Assembly (NCBI GenBank): GCA_017430135.1
Contig: JAFRNM010000004.1
Span: 133,499-197,498 of the forward strand
DNA: 64,000 bases
Reading direction: 5' to 3'
Source of the DNA: Clostridia bacterium
GTDB taxonomy: Bacteria > Bacillota > Clostridia > TANB77 > CAG-508
The first letter of the stretch is position 1; every line of letters starts with the position of its first letter. The position numbers and the translations under genes were made by a program. This document shows positions 24,411 to 33,430 of the stretch, in pieces. The notes below the pieces were generated by a model, which saw only the letters and a list, made by a program, of their open reading frames with translations, did not search any database and was not told the origin of the DNA.

Positions 24411-25034
24411 ATGTTAGCATATATTAAAGGAACTTTGGAAATGAAAATGACAGGATATGTTGTAATTGATGTAGGTGGACTTGGATATAAAGTTTTTATG
24501 ACAGATTCTGGGATAGAAGAATTAGGCAATATAGGTGATGTAGTAAAAGTACACACTTATTACAAAGTGAGAGAAGATGATATAAGTATTTTTGGTTTTA
24601 ATACTTTAGAAGAATTAAAAATGTTTGAACTTTTGATTTCTGTAAGTGGAGTTGGTGCCAAAACAGCAATTACAATGTTATCAAGCTGTGAACCAACTCA
24701 ATTTGCAATTGCAATAATTTCAGAAGATGTAAATACTTTAAAACAAATCCCAGGAATAGGTGCAAAATCTGCACAAAGAATAATTTTAGAATTAAAAGAC
24801 AAAATAAAGAAAGAACAACAAATTCAAGAATTAACAAGAGCAAGCAAAACAACAGCTAAAACAAAACTTGAAATTACAATTGAAAATAATGAGAAAATTG
24901 ATGAAGCAATTGCTGCACTTCAAGTTTTAGGATATAACAAGAAAGAAATTGAAAAAGCATTTGCTAAAATTGAAACTGATAATGTTTCTACTGAAGATTT
25001 AATCAGAAAGGGACTAGCAGTATTAGGAAAATAA
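24411..25034 (+). CDS. ruvA: Holliday junction DNA helicase subunit RuvA
   Basis: RuvA binds Holliday junctions as a tetramer and loads the RuvB motor. The 207-aa protein shows the N-terminal OB fold (MLAYIKGTLEMKMTGYVVIDVGGLGYKV), two helix-hairpin-helix motifs (ISVSGVGAKTAITML and KQIPGIGAKSAQRIILELKDK) and the C-terminal RuvB-binding domain (NEKIDEAIAALQVLGYNKKE). The usual partner ruvB does not follow; the next gene is rarA. The two are separated by about 60 nt and probably co-transcribed. Confidence 0.96.
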   Translation: MLAYIKGTLEMKMTGYVVIDVGGLGYKVFMTDSGIEELGNIGDVVKVHTYYKVREDDISIFGFNTLEELKMFELLISVSGVGAKTAITMLSSCEPTQFAIAIISEDVNTLKQIPGIGAKSAQRIILELKDKIKKEQQIQELTRASKTTAKTKLEITIENNEKIDEAIAALQVLGYNKKEIEKAFAKIETDNVSTEDLIRKGLAVLGK

Positions 25035-25094
25035 AAAATTAAAGGAAAGAAAATCGAATCAAAGACGAAGTTTTTATTCGACTAGGTGTAAAAG

Positions 25095-26336
25095 ATGAAT
25101 AAGGAACCATTAGCATACAGAATGAGGCCAAAAACATTGGAAGAATATGTAGGGCAAGAACATGTAATTGGAAAAGATAAAATACTATATAGAACTATAA
25201 AAGCTGACAGGCTATCTAGCATTATATTATTTGGACCTCCAGGATGCGGAAAGACTTCACTTGCACGAGTTATAAGTGAAACTACAAAATATAAATTTTA
25301 TAAAATAAATGCAGTAACAGCAGGGGTTCAGGACATAAAAAGAGTAATTGAAGAAACAAAAAATTTTATGTTAAACCCAACAGGGAAAAGCATTTTATTT
25401 ATTGATGAGATTCACAGATTTAACAAGCTTCAACAAGATGCACTTTTGCCTTATGTTGAAGATGGCACTATTATCTTAATTGGAGCAACAACCGAGAATC
25501 CTTATTTTGAAGTTAACAAAGCTCTTATTTCTAGGTCAATGGTAATAAAACTAGAGGCATTAACAGAGGAAAATGTTTTTACTGTCTTAAAAAATGCACT
25601 AGAAAGAAAAGATGGTTTAGGAGAATATCAAATAAAAATAGAAGATAGCACTTTGAGAAAACTTGCAAGTATTTCATCAGGAGATGTTAGAACTGCTTTA
25701 AATGGGCTAGAAGTTGCGGTACTAACAACATCTATGGACACAGATGGATTTATACATATTACAGATGAAGTAATAAAGAATAGTGTTCAAAATAAAAAAG
25801 CTATTTTTGATAAAAATGGAGATAGTCATTATGATAACATAAGTGCTTTCATAAAATCAATGAGAGGTTCTGACCCGGATGCGGCAATATTTTATCTAGC
25901 AAGAGCCTTAAATGGAGGAGAAGACCCAATGTTTTTAGCAAGAAGAATTGTTATTTGCGCATCAGAAGATGTCGGAATGGCAAACCCAAATGCTCTTGTT
26001 GTTGCAAATTCTGCAATGCAGGCTGTTCACATGGTTGGAATGCCAGAAGCAAGAATATTACTTGCAGAAGCGGCAGTTTATGTAGCAACATCAAAAAAAT
26101 CAAATGCAAGCTATTTAGCTATTGATAAAGCTTTAAATGATGTAAAAACGAAAGATACAGGGGAAGTTCCAATGCATATTAGAAATGCACCTATAAAACA
26201 AATGGAAAATTTTGGATATCACCAAGGATATTTATATCCCCACGATTTCCCAGGACATTGGGTTGAACAACAATATTTACCAGATGAAGTATTAGGAGTT
26301 AAATATTATGAAAAAGATGAAAATTGTATTCAATAG
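25095..26336 (+). CDS. rarA: Replication-associated recombination protein A (RarA/MgsA)
   Basis: RarA is a clamp-loader-like AAA+ ATPase that acts at stalled forks. The 413-aa protein shows Walker A FGPPGCGKTS (about residues 46-55), Walker B LFIDEIHRFNK, sensor-1 GATTEN, the arginine-finger region ISRS, and the C-terminal tetramerisation domain with RGSDPDAAIFYLARALNGGEDP and the terminal YPHDFPGHWVEQQYLPD. These separate it from RuvB. AGGTG precedes the ATG. It follows ruvA, so the operon pairs branch migration with fork repair. Confidence 0.95.
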   Translation: MNKEPLAYRMRPKTLEEYVGQEHVIGKDKILYRTIKADRLSSIILFGPPGCGKTSLARVISETTKYKFYKINAVTAGVQDIKRVIEETKNFMLNPTGKSILFIDEIHRFNKLQQDALLPYVEDGTIILIGATTENPYFEVNKALISRSMVIKLEALTEENVFTVLKNALERKDGLGEYQIKIEDSTLRKLASISSGDVRTALNGLEVAVLTTSMDTDGFIHITDEVIKNSVQNKKAIFDKNGDSHYDNISAFIKSMRGSDPDAAIFYLARALNGGEDPMFLARRIVICASEDVGMANPNALVVANSAMQAVHMVGMPEARILLAEAAVYVATSKKSNASYLAIDKALNDVKTKDTGEVPMHIRNAPIKQMENFGYHQGYLYPHDFPGHWVEQQYLPDEVLGVKYYEKDENCIQ

Positions 26337-26357
26337 ATTGAATACAATTTTTATCTT
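26321..26357 (+). terminator. Terminator of ruvA-rarA
   Basis: AAATTGTATTCAAT/ATTGAATACAATTT stem with a two-base loop and TTTTTAT tail. The stem includes the rarA stop codon. Confidence 0.9.
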
Positions 26358-26425
26358 TTTATATTTATAATATTTGTTTTTTTGCACATAATAAAATTAT
26401 AAATCAAATTGAAAGGATGATAGAT

Positions 26426-26566
26426 ATGAAATTTGTAAAAGGTGCTGTAATTGGCGGGTTAGTGGCAACAGGAATATATATGATGTATTCTCAAAATGAA
26501 TGTAAGACAAGAAAAGCTATGATGAGAAAAGGAAAACAATTGATTAAAAAGATGGGAATTGTATAA
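26426..26566 (+). CDS. Very small membrane protein (46 aa)
   Basis: This short frame starts at ATG 26426 with AAAGGA nine bases upstream and encodes MKFVKGAVIGGLVATGIYMM followed by a basic tail rich in Lys and Met. The glycine-rich N-terminal helix (KGAVIGGLVATGIYMMY) plus charged C-terminus resembles small YtxH-like proteins. It is placed between two terminators, so it is its own unit. Its function is unknown. Confidence 0.7.
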   Translation: MKFVKGAVIGGLVATGIYMMYSQNECKTRKAMMRKGKQLIKKMGIV

Positions 26567-26592
26567 TTATTGCAAATTTGCAATAATTTTTT
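26566..26592 (+). terminator. Terminator of the 46-aa protein gene
   Basis: ATTATTGCAAATTTGCAATAAT hairpin followed by seven T, directly at the stop codon. Confidence 0.85.
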
Positions 26593-26603
26593 TCTTCTAA
26601 AAT

Positions 26604-26632
26604 TTGACAAATTCAGTGTTTTATAGTATAAT
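26604..26632 (+). promoter_or_regulatory. typA promoter
   Basis: TTGACA (26604-26609), a 17-nt spacer and TATAAT (26627-26632): a full consensus sigma-A promoter, 51 nt before typA. Confidence 0.85.
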
Positions 26633-26682
26633 TTAGTAGTTTTATAAATGAGAAAAATAATAATTTTGAAAGGAAGAAGAAG

Positions 26683-28509
26683 ATGAATAACCCAAATATC
26701 AGAAACATAGCAATAATTGCACACGTAGACCATGGAAAAACTACACTAGTAGATGCTTTATTAAGACAAAGTCATATTTTTAGAGAAAATGAACAAGTAG
26801 CAGAAAGAATCATGGATTCAAATGATCAAGAAAAAGAAAGAGGAATTACAATTTTAGCTAAAAACACATCAGTAATGCATGGAGATATAAAAATCAATAT
26901 CGTTGATACTCCAGGACATGCTGACTTTGGTGGAGAAGTTGAAAGAGTTTTAAAAACTGTTGATGGTGTTTTGCTTTTAGTAGATGCCTTTGAAGGAGCA
27001 ATGCCTCAAACAAGAGAAGTTTTGAAAAAATCTTTAGCGTTAGGATTAAAACCGATAGTTGTAATTAATAAAATAGATAGACCAGGAGCACAACCTGAAA
27101 AAGTTGTAGATCAAGTAATTGAGCTATTTATAGAATTAGATGCAACAGATGAACAATTAGATTTTCCAGTTGTATATGCATCTGCAAAAAATGGAATAGC
27201 TAAAATGGATTTAAATGATGAAACTGATAATTTAGATTGTTTATTTGAAACAATTATAAATACAATACAAGCTCCAAACTGTGATGAAGAAGGACCAGCT
27301 CAAATGTTAGTATCTAACATAGATTATGACGATTATGTTGGAAGAATTGCAGTTGGTAGAGTAGAAAGAGGAACAATAAAATTAGGTATGCCAGTTTCTA
27401 TTTGTGGTAAAGAAGATAAAATAACACAAGGTAGAATTGCTAAAGTTTACACTCATGTTGGACTAAATAAAGTAGAAGTTGAAGAAGGAAAAGCAGGAGA
27501 TATAATTGAACTTGCAGGTATTCCTGATATCAATATAGGAGATACAATTTGCGATTTCAATAATCCAGAAAAAATACCATTTGTAGATATAGATGAACCA
27601 ACAGTTTCTATGACATTCAGTGTTAACAATGGACCATTTGCAGGAAAAGAAGGACAATTTATTACATCAAGACATATAAGAGATAGATTATTCAAAGAAT
27701 TAGATAGAAATGTTTCATTAAGAGTAAAAGAAACAGATTCACCAGATTCTTTTGAAGTTTCAGGAAGAGGAGAACTTCACTTATCAGTTTTAATTGAAAC
27801 AATGAGAAGAGAAGGATTTGAACTTTTAGTATCTCGTCCAAAAGTTATTTTCAAAGATATTGATGGAGTAAAATGTGAACCAATAGAATTATTAGTTGTT
27901 AATGTACCAGATGATTGTGTTGGAAACGTTATTGAAAAACTAGGTAGAAGAAAAGCAGAAATGGTAAACATGGAACCTGCAGAAGCTGGGCATACAAAAA
28001 TAGAATTCAAAATTCCAGCAAGAGGATTAATTGGATATAGAACAGAATTCTTAACAGATACAAAAGGTGAAGGAACAATGAACCATATCTTTGATTCTTA
28101 TGAACCATATAAGGGAGATATTCAAGCAAGAGTAAGAGGAACAATAGTTGCTTTCGAAGCTGGAAAATCAATTACTTATGGTTTATACAATGCACAAGAT
28201 AAGGGAGATTTATTTATTGGACCTGGTGTAGATGTTTATGAAGGAATGATAGTTGGTCTAAACTCAAGAGGAGAAGACTTAGCAATAAATGTATGTAAAG
28301 AAAAACATTTAACAAATACAAGAGCTTCAGGTTCAGATGATGCTTTAAGACTAGTTCCACCAATACAAATGTCATTAGAAAAAGCTATTGAATTTATTCA
28401 AGATGATGAATTGGTTGAAGTTACACCAAAATCAATTAGATTAAGAAAGAAAATATTAGATAGCAAGGAAAGAGAAAGAGCAGCTAGAGCTAGTATGAAA
28501 AATAATTAA
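26683..28509 (+). CDS. typA: Ribosome-associated GTPase TypA/BipA
   Basis: BipA is a translational GTPase related to EF-G/LepA that assists 50S assembly and stress adaptation. The 608-aa protein has G1 [16 protein letters not shown]2 RGITI, G3 [12 protein letters not shown] and G4 NKIDRPGA, then the beta-barrel, EF-G-like domains III and V, and the BipA-specific C-terminus ([29 protein letters not shown]). GAAAGGAAGAAG precedes the ATG. It is monocistronic with its own promoter and terminator. Confidence 0.97.
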   Translation: MNNPNIRNIAIIAHVDHGKTTLVDALLRQSHIFRENEQVAERIMDSNDQEKERGITILAKNTSVMHGDIKINIVDTPGHADFGGEVERVLKTVDGVLLLVDAFEGAMPQTREVLKKSLALGLKPIVVINKIDRPGAQPEKVVDQVIELFIELDATDEQLDFPVVYASAKNGIAKMDLNDETDNLDCLFETIINTIQAPNCDEEGPAQMLVSNIDYDDYVGRIAVGRVERGTIKLGMPVSICGKEDKITQGRIAKVYTHVGLNKVEVEEGKAGDIIELAGIPDINIGDTICDFNNPEKIPFVDIDEPTVSMTFSVNNGPFAGKEGQFITSRHIRDRLFKELDRNVSLRVKETDSPDSFEVSGRGELHLSVLIETMRREGFELLVSRPKVIFKDIDGVKCEPIELLVVNVPDDCVGNVIEKLGRRKAEMVNMEPAEAGHTKIEFKIPARGLIGYRTEFLTDTKGEGTMNHIFDSYEPYKGDIQARVRGTIVAFEAGKSITYGLYNAQDKGDLFIGPGVDVYEGMIVGLNSRGEDLAINVCKEKHLTNTRASGSDDALRLVPPIQMSLEKAIEFIQDDELVEVTPKSIRLRKKILDSKERERAARASMKNN

Positions 28510-28511
28510 AA

Positions 28512-28543
28512 AAGAGCACCGAGGTTAATCGGTGCTTTTTTGA
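28512..28543. terminator. Terminator of typA
   Basis: AGCACCGA/TCGGTGCT stem with A and T runs, between convergent genes, so it can serve both strands. Confidence 0.9.
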
Positions 28544-28547
28544 ACGT

Positions 28548-28847
28548 TTAGAAATAGTAGGCAAGCATTATGTTTAGCTCATCGCCTACATACCAAACCA
28601 TCATTCCGAAGTTGTTTGATTCGCTTTCATCCCAAGTATGGTTGATATCACCATTGGGATGAATTATGTAACAATTATTATCCTCAACAGAAGCTTCAAT
28701 GAAGAAGAGCCTAGACTCTTCTGGATCGTGATAAAAAGTTTCTTTTGAACTTTTTTCTTTTGCGAATCTTTTGAGAGATTCTGCTTGAACTTCATTTAGT
28801 GGTTTGCCAACAATTCTTAAACGTTCTGCCATGTTGTCTAGTGTCAT
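28548..28847 (-). CDS. Hypothetical protein with base composition unlike its neighbours
   Basis: The 99-aa soluble protein is unrecognised: a helical N-terminus (MTLDNMAERLRIVGKPLNEV) and a beta-rich C-terminus (FIEASVEDNNCYIIHPNGDI). The gene uses codons such as CTC, GAT-CGC and GGC more than its neighbours and is visibly richer in G+C than flanking genes, suggesting recent acquisition. It has its own minus-strand promoter and a structured leader with small hairpins. The SD is AAAGGA, 9-10 nt before the ATG. No partner is adjacent. Confidence 0.65.
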   Translation of the reverse strand: MTLDNMAERLRIVGKPLNEVQAESLKRFAKEKSSKETFYHDPEESRLFFIEASVEDNNCYIIHPNGDINHTWDESESNNFGMMVWYVGDELNIMLAYYF

Positions 28848-28921
28848 TTAGTCAAATCCTTTCTGCCACATTTGTGGTCTGTTGGTGGCCTAAAAGCCTA
28901 GCGTTAAATTGTTCTTATCCC

Positions 28922-28950
28922 ATTATAGCACAAATACAGCCTAAAATCAA
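28922..28950 (-). promoter_or_regulatory. Promoter of the 28.5 kb minus-strand gene
   Basis: On the minus strand TTGATT (28945-28950) and TATAAT (28922-28927) are 17 nt apart. The 75-nt leader contains short self-complementary segments (CCACAAATGTGG). Confidence 0.7.
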
Positions 28951-29007
28951 ATTAAGTTGAAAAAATATTAAAAATATGGTAAAATAGACATAGATATGTT
29001 TTTTTGC

Positions 29008-29035
29008 GGGGGACACCCCCAAAAAAAAAAAAAAG
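29008..29035 (+). repeat. GGGGG-ACA-CCCCC hairpin followed by 14 A
   Basis: A 5-bp all-GC hairpin and a 14-base A tract lie in an otherwise AT-rich leader, just before GGGACCGGAAAGG. This is an isolated composition spike. It may be a decayed REP-like unit (GGGGACAC is shared with the 12.1 kb palindrome) or an unreliable homopolymer in the assembly. Confidence 0.6.
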
Positions 29036-29058
29036 GGACCGGAAAGGAAAATTATAAA

Positions 29059-29655
29059 ATGAATAGAGAAGAACTAGAAAATATAAAGCAAAAGGCGTTA
29101 GATGAACACATTCCAATTATTATGGATGATACATTAGAAGTAATTGCAAAATACTTAAAAGAAATTAGACCTAATAGAATATTGGAAATTGGTACAGCTG
29201 TTGGGTATTCTGCAATGTGTTTTTCAGAGTATTTAGCAGAAGGTGGAATTATAGATACAATTGAAAGAGATGAAGAACGAATTAAAGAAGCAAAAGTCAA
29301 TATAAAAAATGTTGGAGTAGAAGATAAAATAAACATTTATGAAGGCGATGCAGTAGAGATTTTGCCAACATTAAATGATAAATATGATGTAGTTTTCATT
29401 GATGCAGCAAAAGGAAAATATCCATTTTTCTTAAAAGAGTCTTTACGAATGATTAAAGAAAATGGTGTAATATTTGCAGATAACATTTTATACAAAGGTT
29501 ATGTAATGAGTGATTACAACAAGCATAAACAACGTACAGCTGTAAGAAATTTGCGTGAATATATAAAAGAAGTAAGTGAAAATCCAGACCTTGAAACTGA
29601 AATTTTAGAAGTAGGAGATGGACTTGCTATTAGTAAAATAAGGAGGAAAGCATAA
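29059..29655 (+). CDS. O-methyltransferase (TrmR/YrrM-like)
   Basis: The 198-aa class I SAM methyltransferase belongs to the COMT-like family. Motif I is ILEIGTAVGYSAMCF, followed by the acidic IERDEERI and YDVVFIDAAKGKYPFFL, whose Asp binds metal, then GVIFADNILYKG. In Bacillus the closest family member (YrrM/TrmR) methylates 5-hydroxyuridine at tRNA position 34; a small-molecule substrate is also possible. ATG 29059 is preferred because AAAGGA lies 9 nt upstream; an open extension to 28996 runs through a poly-A/GC hairpin. It overlaps the next gene by one base. Confidence 0.9.
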   Translation: MNREELENIKQKALDEHIPIIMDDTLEVIAKYLKEIRPNRILEIGTAVGYSAMCFSEYLAEGGIIDTIERDEERIKEAKVNIKNVGVEDKINIYEGDAVEILPTLNDKYDVVFIDAAKGKYPFFLKESLRMIKENGVIFADNILYKGYVMSDYNKHKQRTAVRNLREYIKEVSENPDLETEILEVGDGLAISKIRRKA

Positions 29656-30656
29656 TGGGAAATGATTTTAGAGATAGTCTTAAAATTATTAAAGAAGAAG
29701 AATTAAAACCATTATACACGCAAAATGATATTGAAAAAGAGGAACTTTTAAGACATTTTATATTTTCACAAAAGAAAGAATTTGAAGCATATATGAGATT
29801 TGTAAATTCTATATTATGTGTTTTAAAGCAATTTGCAATTGTTTCAGAATATACTAGATTTTTAGGCAGAATTAAATCAGTAGAAAGCTCTTTAAAAAAT
29901 GATTGTGTAAAGACATTGAATGATGTATTTGGAGTAGAAATTGATTCAGCTACATCAGGAGAAACAGCATTTTTGTGTGATTTAATAACAGCTAATATAG
30001 TTAAAACAAAAGAAGCTGTTCATAACAAAAACAATGGATATGTTGCTTATCATGCTTCAGGCTATCCTAAAATAAAAGGTTTATATGAAAAATTGGAAAT
30101 GATGCTAAAAACTGAATTTAAAGAAGAGGATTTGTTTGATAGTTATAAGAAAAATGTTAGAGATAAAGCAAAAGAAGAAATACAAAAAAATGTAGCAAAT
30201 GTTAGAGATTATTTTAAAAAATATTGTGAAGCATTAAATGATTATATGGATTATATAAGAGGCACTCTTGATTCAAATGATATGAAGATTTTGAAAAGAC
30301 AATTTAAAAAATATGAAACTGAATATCAAAAGGAAATAAAAGCTATAGGATCTAATCCACAAAATCAACCCATTATAGAAGGAAAATTCGAAACAATTGA
30401 AACTGCAATTGCTGCAAATATTGGTAAGGCAGCACATGATGTTTATAAAGATGAAGATATGAAAGAAATTCAAGAAGAATTTGATAGAAATGGCGGTCAT
30501 TTACCTTTATCTAAATTACCTATTATGTATAGGTCACTTATAGAAACGGATGAAGAAGGAAATCCAATTCCTCCAAGAATGCTTTCATCTGTTGAAGCAG
30601 CAAAAGCTACATATCCTGGTTTAAAATTAAGAAAAATAGAACCAAAACAAAGATAA
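29655..30656 (+). CDS. Divergent RelA/SpoT-fold nucleotidyltransferase-like protein
   Basis: This 333-aa protein has no hydrolase, TGS or ACT domain. Its central part follows the RelA/SpoT synthetase pattern: GRIKSVESSLKN (71-82; family GRxKSxxSxxxK), DVFGVEID (90-97; family DxxGxRI with Arg replaced by Glu), NNGYVAYH (126-133; family NGYxSxH) and IEGKFETIETA with KAAHDVYK (241-265; family VExQxRT...H..YK). A helical insert (about 145-230) separates the halves. The family makes (p)ppGpp or, in toxic members, pyrophosphorylates tRNA. The changed Arg makes the activity uncertain. It overlaps the methyltransferase stop by one base and follows its own AGGAGG. Confidence 0.65.
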   Translation: MGNDFRDSLKIIKEEELKPLYTQNDIEKEELLRHFIFSQKKEFEAYMRFVNSILCVLKQFAIVSEYTRFLGRIKSVESSLKNDCVKTLNDVFGVEIDSATSGETAFLCDLITANIVKTKEAVHNKNNGYVAYHASGYPKIKGLYEKLEMMLKTEFKEEDLFDSYKKNVRDKAKEEIQKNVANVRDYFKKYCEALNDYMDYIRGTLDSNDMKILKRQFKKYETEYQKEIKAIGSNPQNQPIIEGKFETIETAIAANIGKAAHDVYKDEDMKEIQEEFDRNGGHLPLSKLPIMYRSLIETDEEGNPIPPRMLSSVEAAKATYPGLKLRKIEPKQR

Positions 30657-30658
30657 AA

Positions 30659-30682
30659 AAGTTGGCGAAAGCCAACTTTTTA
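30659..30682 (+). terminator. Terminator after the RelA/SpoT-like gene
   Basis: AGTTGGC-GAAA-GCCAACT with a GNRA-type tetraloop and five T. Confidence 0.92.
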
Positions 30683-30728
30683 ACATTTTAATAATAATTT
30701 CATATTATTACCATAGGAGGCAGTAAAA

Positions 30729-31082
30729 ATGTGGGAGTTTTTTATAAATACAGTAATTTGGACATTTGCTTTTTATGGATTATTTGAGTTTGTTAAAAAT
30801 ATTTTCTATTTGTGTACATATACAAAGTGTAAATCAGACGGAATAAACTTGATTGTTACGGTAAAGAATCAAGAAGATAAAATTGAAGGATTTTTGCGTT
30901 CCTTGACATTTAAAATTTTATATGGAAAAGAAGATACAATTAAAAATATTATAGTTGCGGACTTAAAATCTGATGATAAAACCAAGGAAATTGTGCAAAA
31001 ACTTTCTATTGACAATGAAATGCTTAAAGTTATTTCTTGGAAAGAGTGCAAGGATATCATAGATTTAATTGATGGCGAGTGA
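30729..31082 (+). CDS. Membrane-anchored protein with a truncated glycosyltransferase-like fold
   Basis: The 117-aa protein has an N-terminal membrane helix (TVIWTFAFYGLFEFVKNIFYL), then INLIVTVKNQEDKIEGFLRSL and NIIVADLKSDDKTKEIVQKL. That strand-helix-strand order is reminiscent of the first half of GT2 glycosyltransferases, but it lacks the catalytic Asp-x-Asp region, so I do not assign an activity. TAGGAGG precedes the ATG. It ends 125 nt before the recD2 start and is probably in the same transcript. Confidence 0.65.
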   Translation: MWEFFINTVIWTFAFYGLFEFVKNIFYLCTYTKCKSDGINLIVTVKNQEDKIEGFLRSLTFKILYGKEDTIKNIIVADLKSDDKTKEIVQKLSIDNEMLKVISWKECKDIIDLIDGE

Positions 31083-31083
31083 G

Positions 31084-31146
31084 TTTCTTATGCAGTTGGG
31101 AGTTGCAGAAAATGATAATTTTCTTGTCTGCAAGCTTTATAGAAAA
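31084..31146 (+). repeat. Short sequence shared with the right end of element J
   Basis: GCAGTTGGGAGTTG followed by AGAAAAT-ATAAT-like sequence and CTTTATA recurs at 51436-51485 with scattered substitutions. Here it forms TTGCAG/CTGCAA and AGAAAAT/ATTTTCT pairings and lies between the 30.7 kb gene and the recD2 SD. In one frame both copies read xExLxQLGVxEN. Confidence 0.55.
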
Positions 31147-31207
31147 GAACTTGAAACGAAATCAAATCTATGATAAACTAGTGAAAAAACAAAAAGGAGC
31201 AATAATC

Positions 31208-33418
31208 TTGGAAATTGAAGGAGAAATTGAAGGCATAATTTATCAAAATGATACAAATAGCTATACTGTTGCAGAGTTTGGAACAGAAGAAGAGATTGTT
31301 ACAATTGTAGGTTATTTGCCTTTTATACATGAAGGAGATACTTTAAAATTATATGGAAAATATGTTGAACATAAAGATTATGGTAGACAATTTAAGGTAG
31401 ATACCTTTGAAAAACTTATGCCAAAGACTCTGGGAGCTTTACAAAGGTATTTAGCGAGTGGAAGTATAAAAGGTGTTGGAGAAGCAACTAGCAAACGAAT
31501 TGTAGATAAATTTGGAGAAGAAACGATTCATGTATTAAAATATGAACCAGATAGATTAGCACAAATAAAAGGAATTTCAGAAAAAAAAGCAATTGAAATT
31601 TCTGAAAGTTTTGTTGAAAATTTTGAAATGTGGCAAATTGTTGGATTTCTTGAAAAATTTGGACTAGGTGCTGAACATGCAAAAAAAGTATACAAACAAT
31701 TTGGAACACATGCAATAGAAGAAATTGAAGCAAATCCATATTTATTACTAGATATAGCTCGTGGAGTAGATTTTAATCAAATTGATAAAATGGCATTAGA
31801 TTTAGGATTTGAATTAGAAAATTATAAAAGAGTTAAAAGTGGCATAAAATATGGACTTTTAAGAATTACATATAATGGTCATAGCTGCACTTTAAAAGAA
31901 AATTTAATTTTATTTGTAAAAACACTTTTAAATGTATCAGAAGATGCAATAGATAATTGCATAATAGACTTAAAGGCAAAAGATGAAATTTTTATAGAAA
32001 AAAGAGATGAAGAAGAATGGATTTATTTAAAAGAATTTTATGAAACAGAGTTAAGTATTGCATTGAGAATAAAAGACTTAAATTCTTCTAAAAATTATAA
32101 AAAAATATCAAATATCGAAAAAGAATTAAAAAAAGCAGAAGAAAAGATAGATATTGAACTATCTGAAAAACAAAAAGAAGCTATAACACTTGTAAATGAC
32201 CACAATGTAATAGTAATTACAGGTGGACCTGGTACTGGAAAAACAACAATAATAAAAACAATAATAGATATATATGAAGAAAGAAAAAATAAAGTGGTTT
32301 TGTGCGCACCAACTGGTAGAGCAGCAAAAAAAATGACAGAAACAACAGGCAAAGAAGCTTCAACGTTGCATAGGCTTTTGGAAATTGGAAAAATTGATGA
32401 TGATAATTTTATGAGTAATTATAATTACGAAGGAGCACCAATAGATGCAGATGTAATAATTGTTGATGAGGTTTCTATGGTGGACATGTTTTTGATGAAT
32501 TATCTTTTAAAATGTATTTACAAAGGTACAAAATTGATTTTAGTTGGAGATGTTGACCAACTTGCATCAGTAGGACCGGGAAGTGTTTTAAAAGATATTA
32601 TAGCATCTGAAAAGGTTACAACTATCAAATTAGATAAAATTTTTAGACAGGCTGCCAAAAGTAAAATAATTCTAAATGCACATAGAGTAAATAAAGGTGA
32701 AGTTTTTCTTCCAAAAGAAGAACAGGAAGGTTTAAATGACGACTTTTTCTTTATAGATGAAAGCAACCAAGAAAGAATATTAAGTCAGATAATTTCGCTA
32801 TGTACAGGAAGACTTCAAAAATATGGGAACTATGACTTTTTCAAAAATATACAAGTTCTAACTCCGACCAAAAAAGGAATTATTGGAACAAAAGAATTAA
32901 ACAAAGCATTACAGGAAAAACTCAATCCAAATGATGGCACATTAAAGGAGAAAACAAGTAATGGAGCTATTTATAGAGTTGGCGATAGAGTAATGCAAAT
33001 AAAAAATAATTATGACATGTATTGGGAAAAAGATATAGAGAAAAAGGAATATGGAAGCGGAGTTTTTAATGGAGAAACAGGTACTATTTTAAATGTAAAC
33101 AATACAGAAAAAATAGTAGAAGTTCAATTTGATGATGATAAAATATGTTGGTATGAATTTAACGAACTAGAACAAATAGAGCATAGTTATAGCATAACAA
33201 TTCATAAAGCACAAGGAAGTGAATTTGATGTAGTAATAATGGCAATTCCACAAGCAGCACCAATGCTACTTACAAGGAATTTACTATATACAGGAATAAC
33301 TAGAGCTAAGAAACTTCTAATTGTTATTGGTAGTAAAAAAATTGTAGATTTTATGGTAAATAATATAGACAGCAAAAAAAGAAATACAGGATTGAAATAT
33401 AAGTTGGAAAATTGTTAG
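31208..33418 (+). CDS. recD2: ATP-dependent DNA helicase RecD2
   Basis: RecD2 is a 5'-3' superfamily 1B helicase acting in repair without RecBC. The start is TTG 31208 with AAAGGAG eight bases upstream; this gives the family N-terminus EIEGEIEGIIYQNDTNSYTV and 736 aa. An open frame back to 31079 lacks an SD. The OB-like N-domain is followed by HhH-type segments (SIKGVGEATSKRIVDKFG; QIKGISEKKAIEI). The helicase motifs are VITGGPGTGKTT (Walker A), IIVDEVSMVD (Walker B), VGDVDQLASVGPG, KIFRQA and YSITIHKAQGSEFD; ITRAKK ends the core. Confidence 0.94.
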   Translation: MEIEGEIEGIIYQNDTNSYTVAEFGTEEEIVTIVGYLPFIHEGDTLKLYGKYVEHKDYGRQFKVDTFEKLMPKTLGALQRYLASGSIKGVGEATSKRIVDKFGEETIHVLKYEPDRLAQIKGISEKKAIEISESFVENFEMWQIVGFLEKFGLGAEHAKKVYKQFGTHAIEEIEANPYLLLDIARGVDFNQIDKMALDLGFELENYKRVKSGIKYGLLRITYNGHSCTLKENLILFVKTLLNVSEDAIDNCIIDLKAKDEIFIEKRDEEEWIYLKEFYETELSIALRIKDLNSSKNYKKISNIEKELKKAEEKIDIELSEKQKEAITLVNDHNVIVITGGPGTGKTTIIKTIIDIYEERKNKVVLCAPTGRAAKKMTETTGKEASTLHRLLEIGKIDDDNFMSNYNYEGAPIDADVIIVDEVSMVDMFLMNYLLKCIYKGTKLILVGDVDQLASVGPGSVLKDIIASEKVTTIKLDKIFRQAAKSKIILNAHRVNKGEVFLPKEEQEGLNDDFFFIDESNQERILSQIISLCTGRLQKYGNYDFFKNIQVLTPTKKGIIGTKELNKALQEKLNPNDGTLKEKTSNGAIYRVGDRVMQIKNNYDMYWEKDIEKKEYGSGVFNGETGTILNVNNTEKIVEVQFDDDKICWYEFNELEQIEHSYSITIHKAQGSEFDVVIMAIPQAAPMLLTRNLLYTGITRAKKLLIVIGSKKIVDFMVNNIDSKKRNTGLKYKLENC

Positions 33419-33430
33419 GAGGTAGTACTA

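Noticed and set aside
25095-26336. RuvB after RuvA
   Set aside because: The C-terminal domain and HRFNK/DPDAAIFYLARALNGGEDP motifs are those of RarA, not RuvB.
28996-29058. Upstream start for the O-methyltransferase
   Set aside because: It reads through a GC hairpin and A14 tract and has no SD; ATG 29059 has one.
31079-31207. N-terminal extension of RecD2
   Set aside because: There is no SD, the sequence matches a repeat, and TTG 31208 has AAAGGAG and the family N-terminus.
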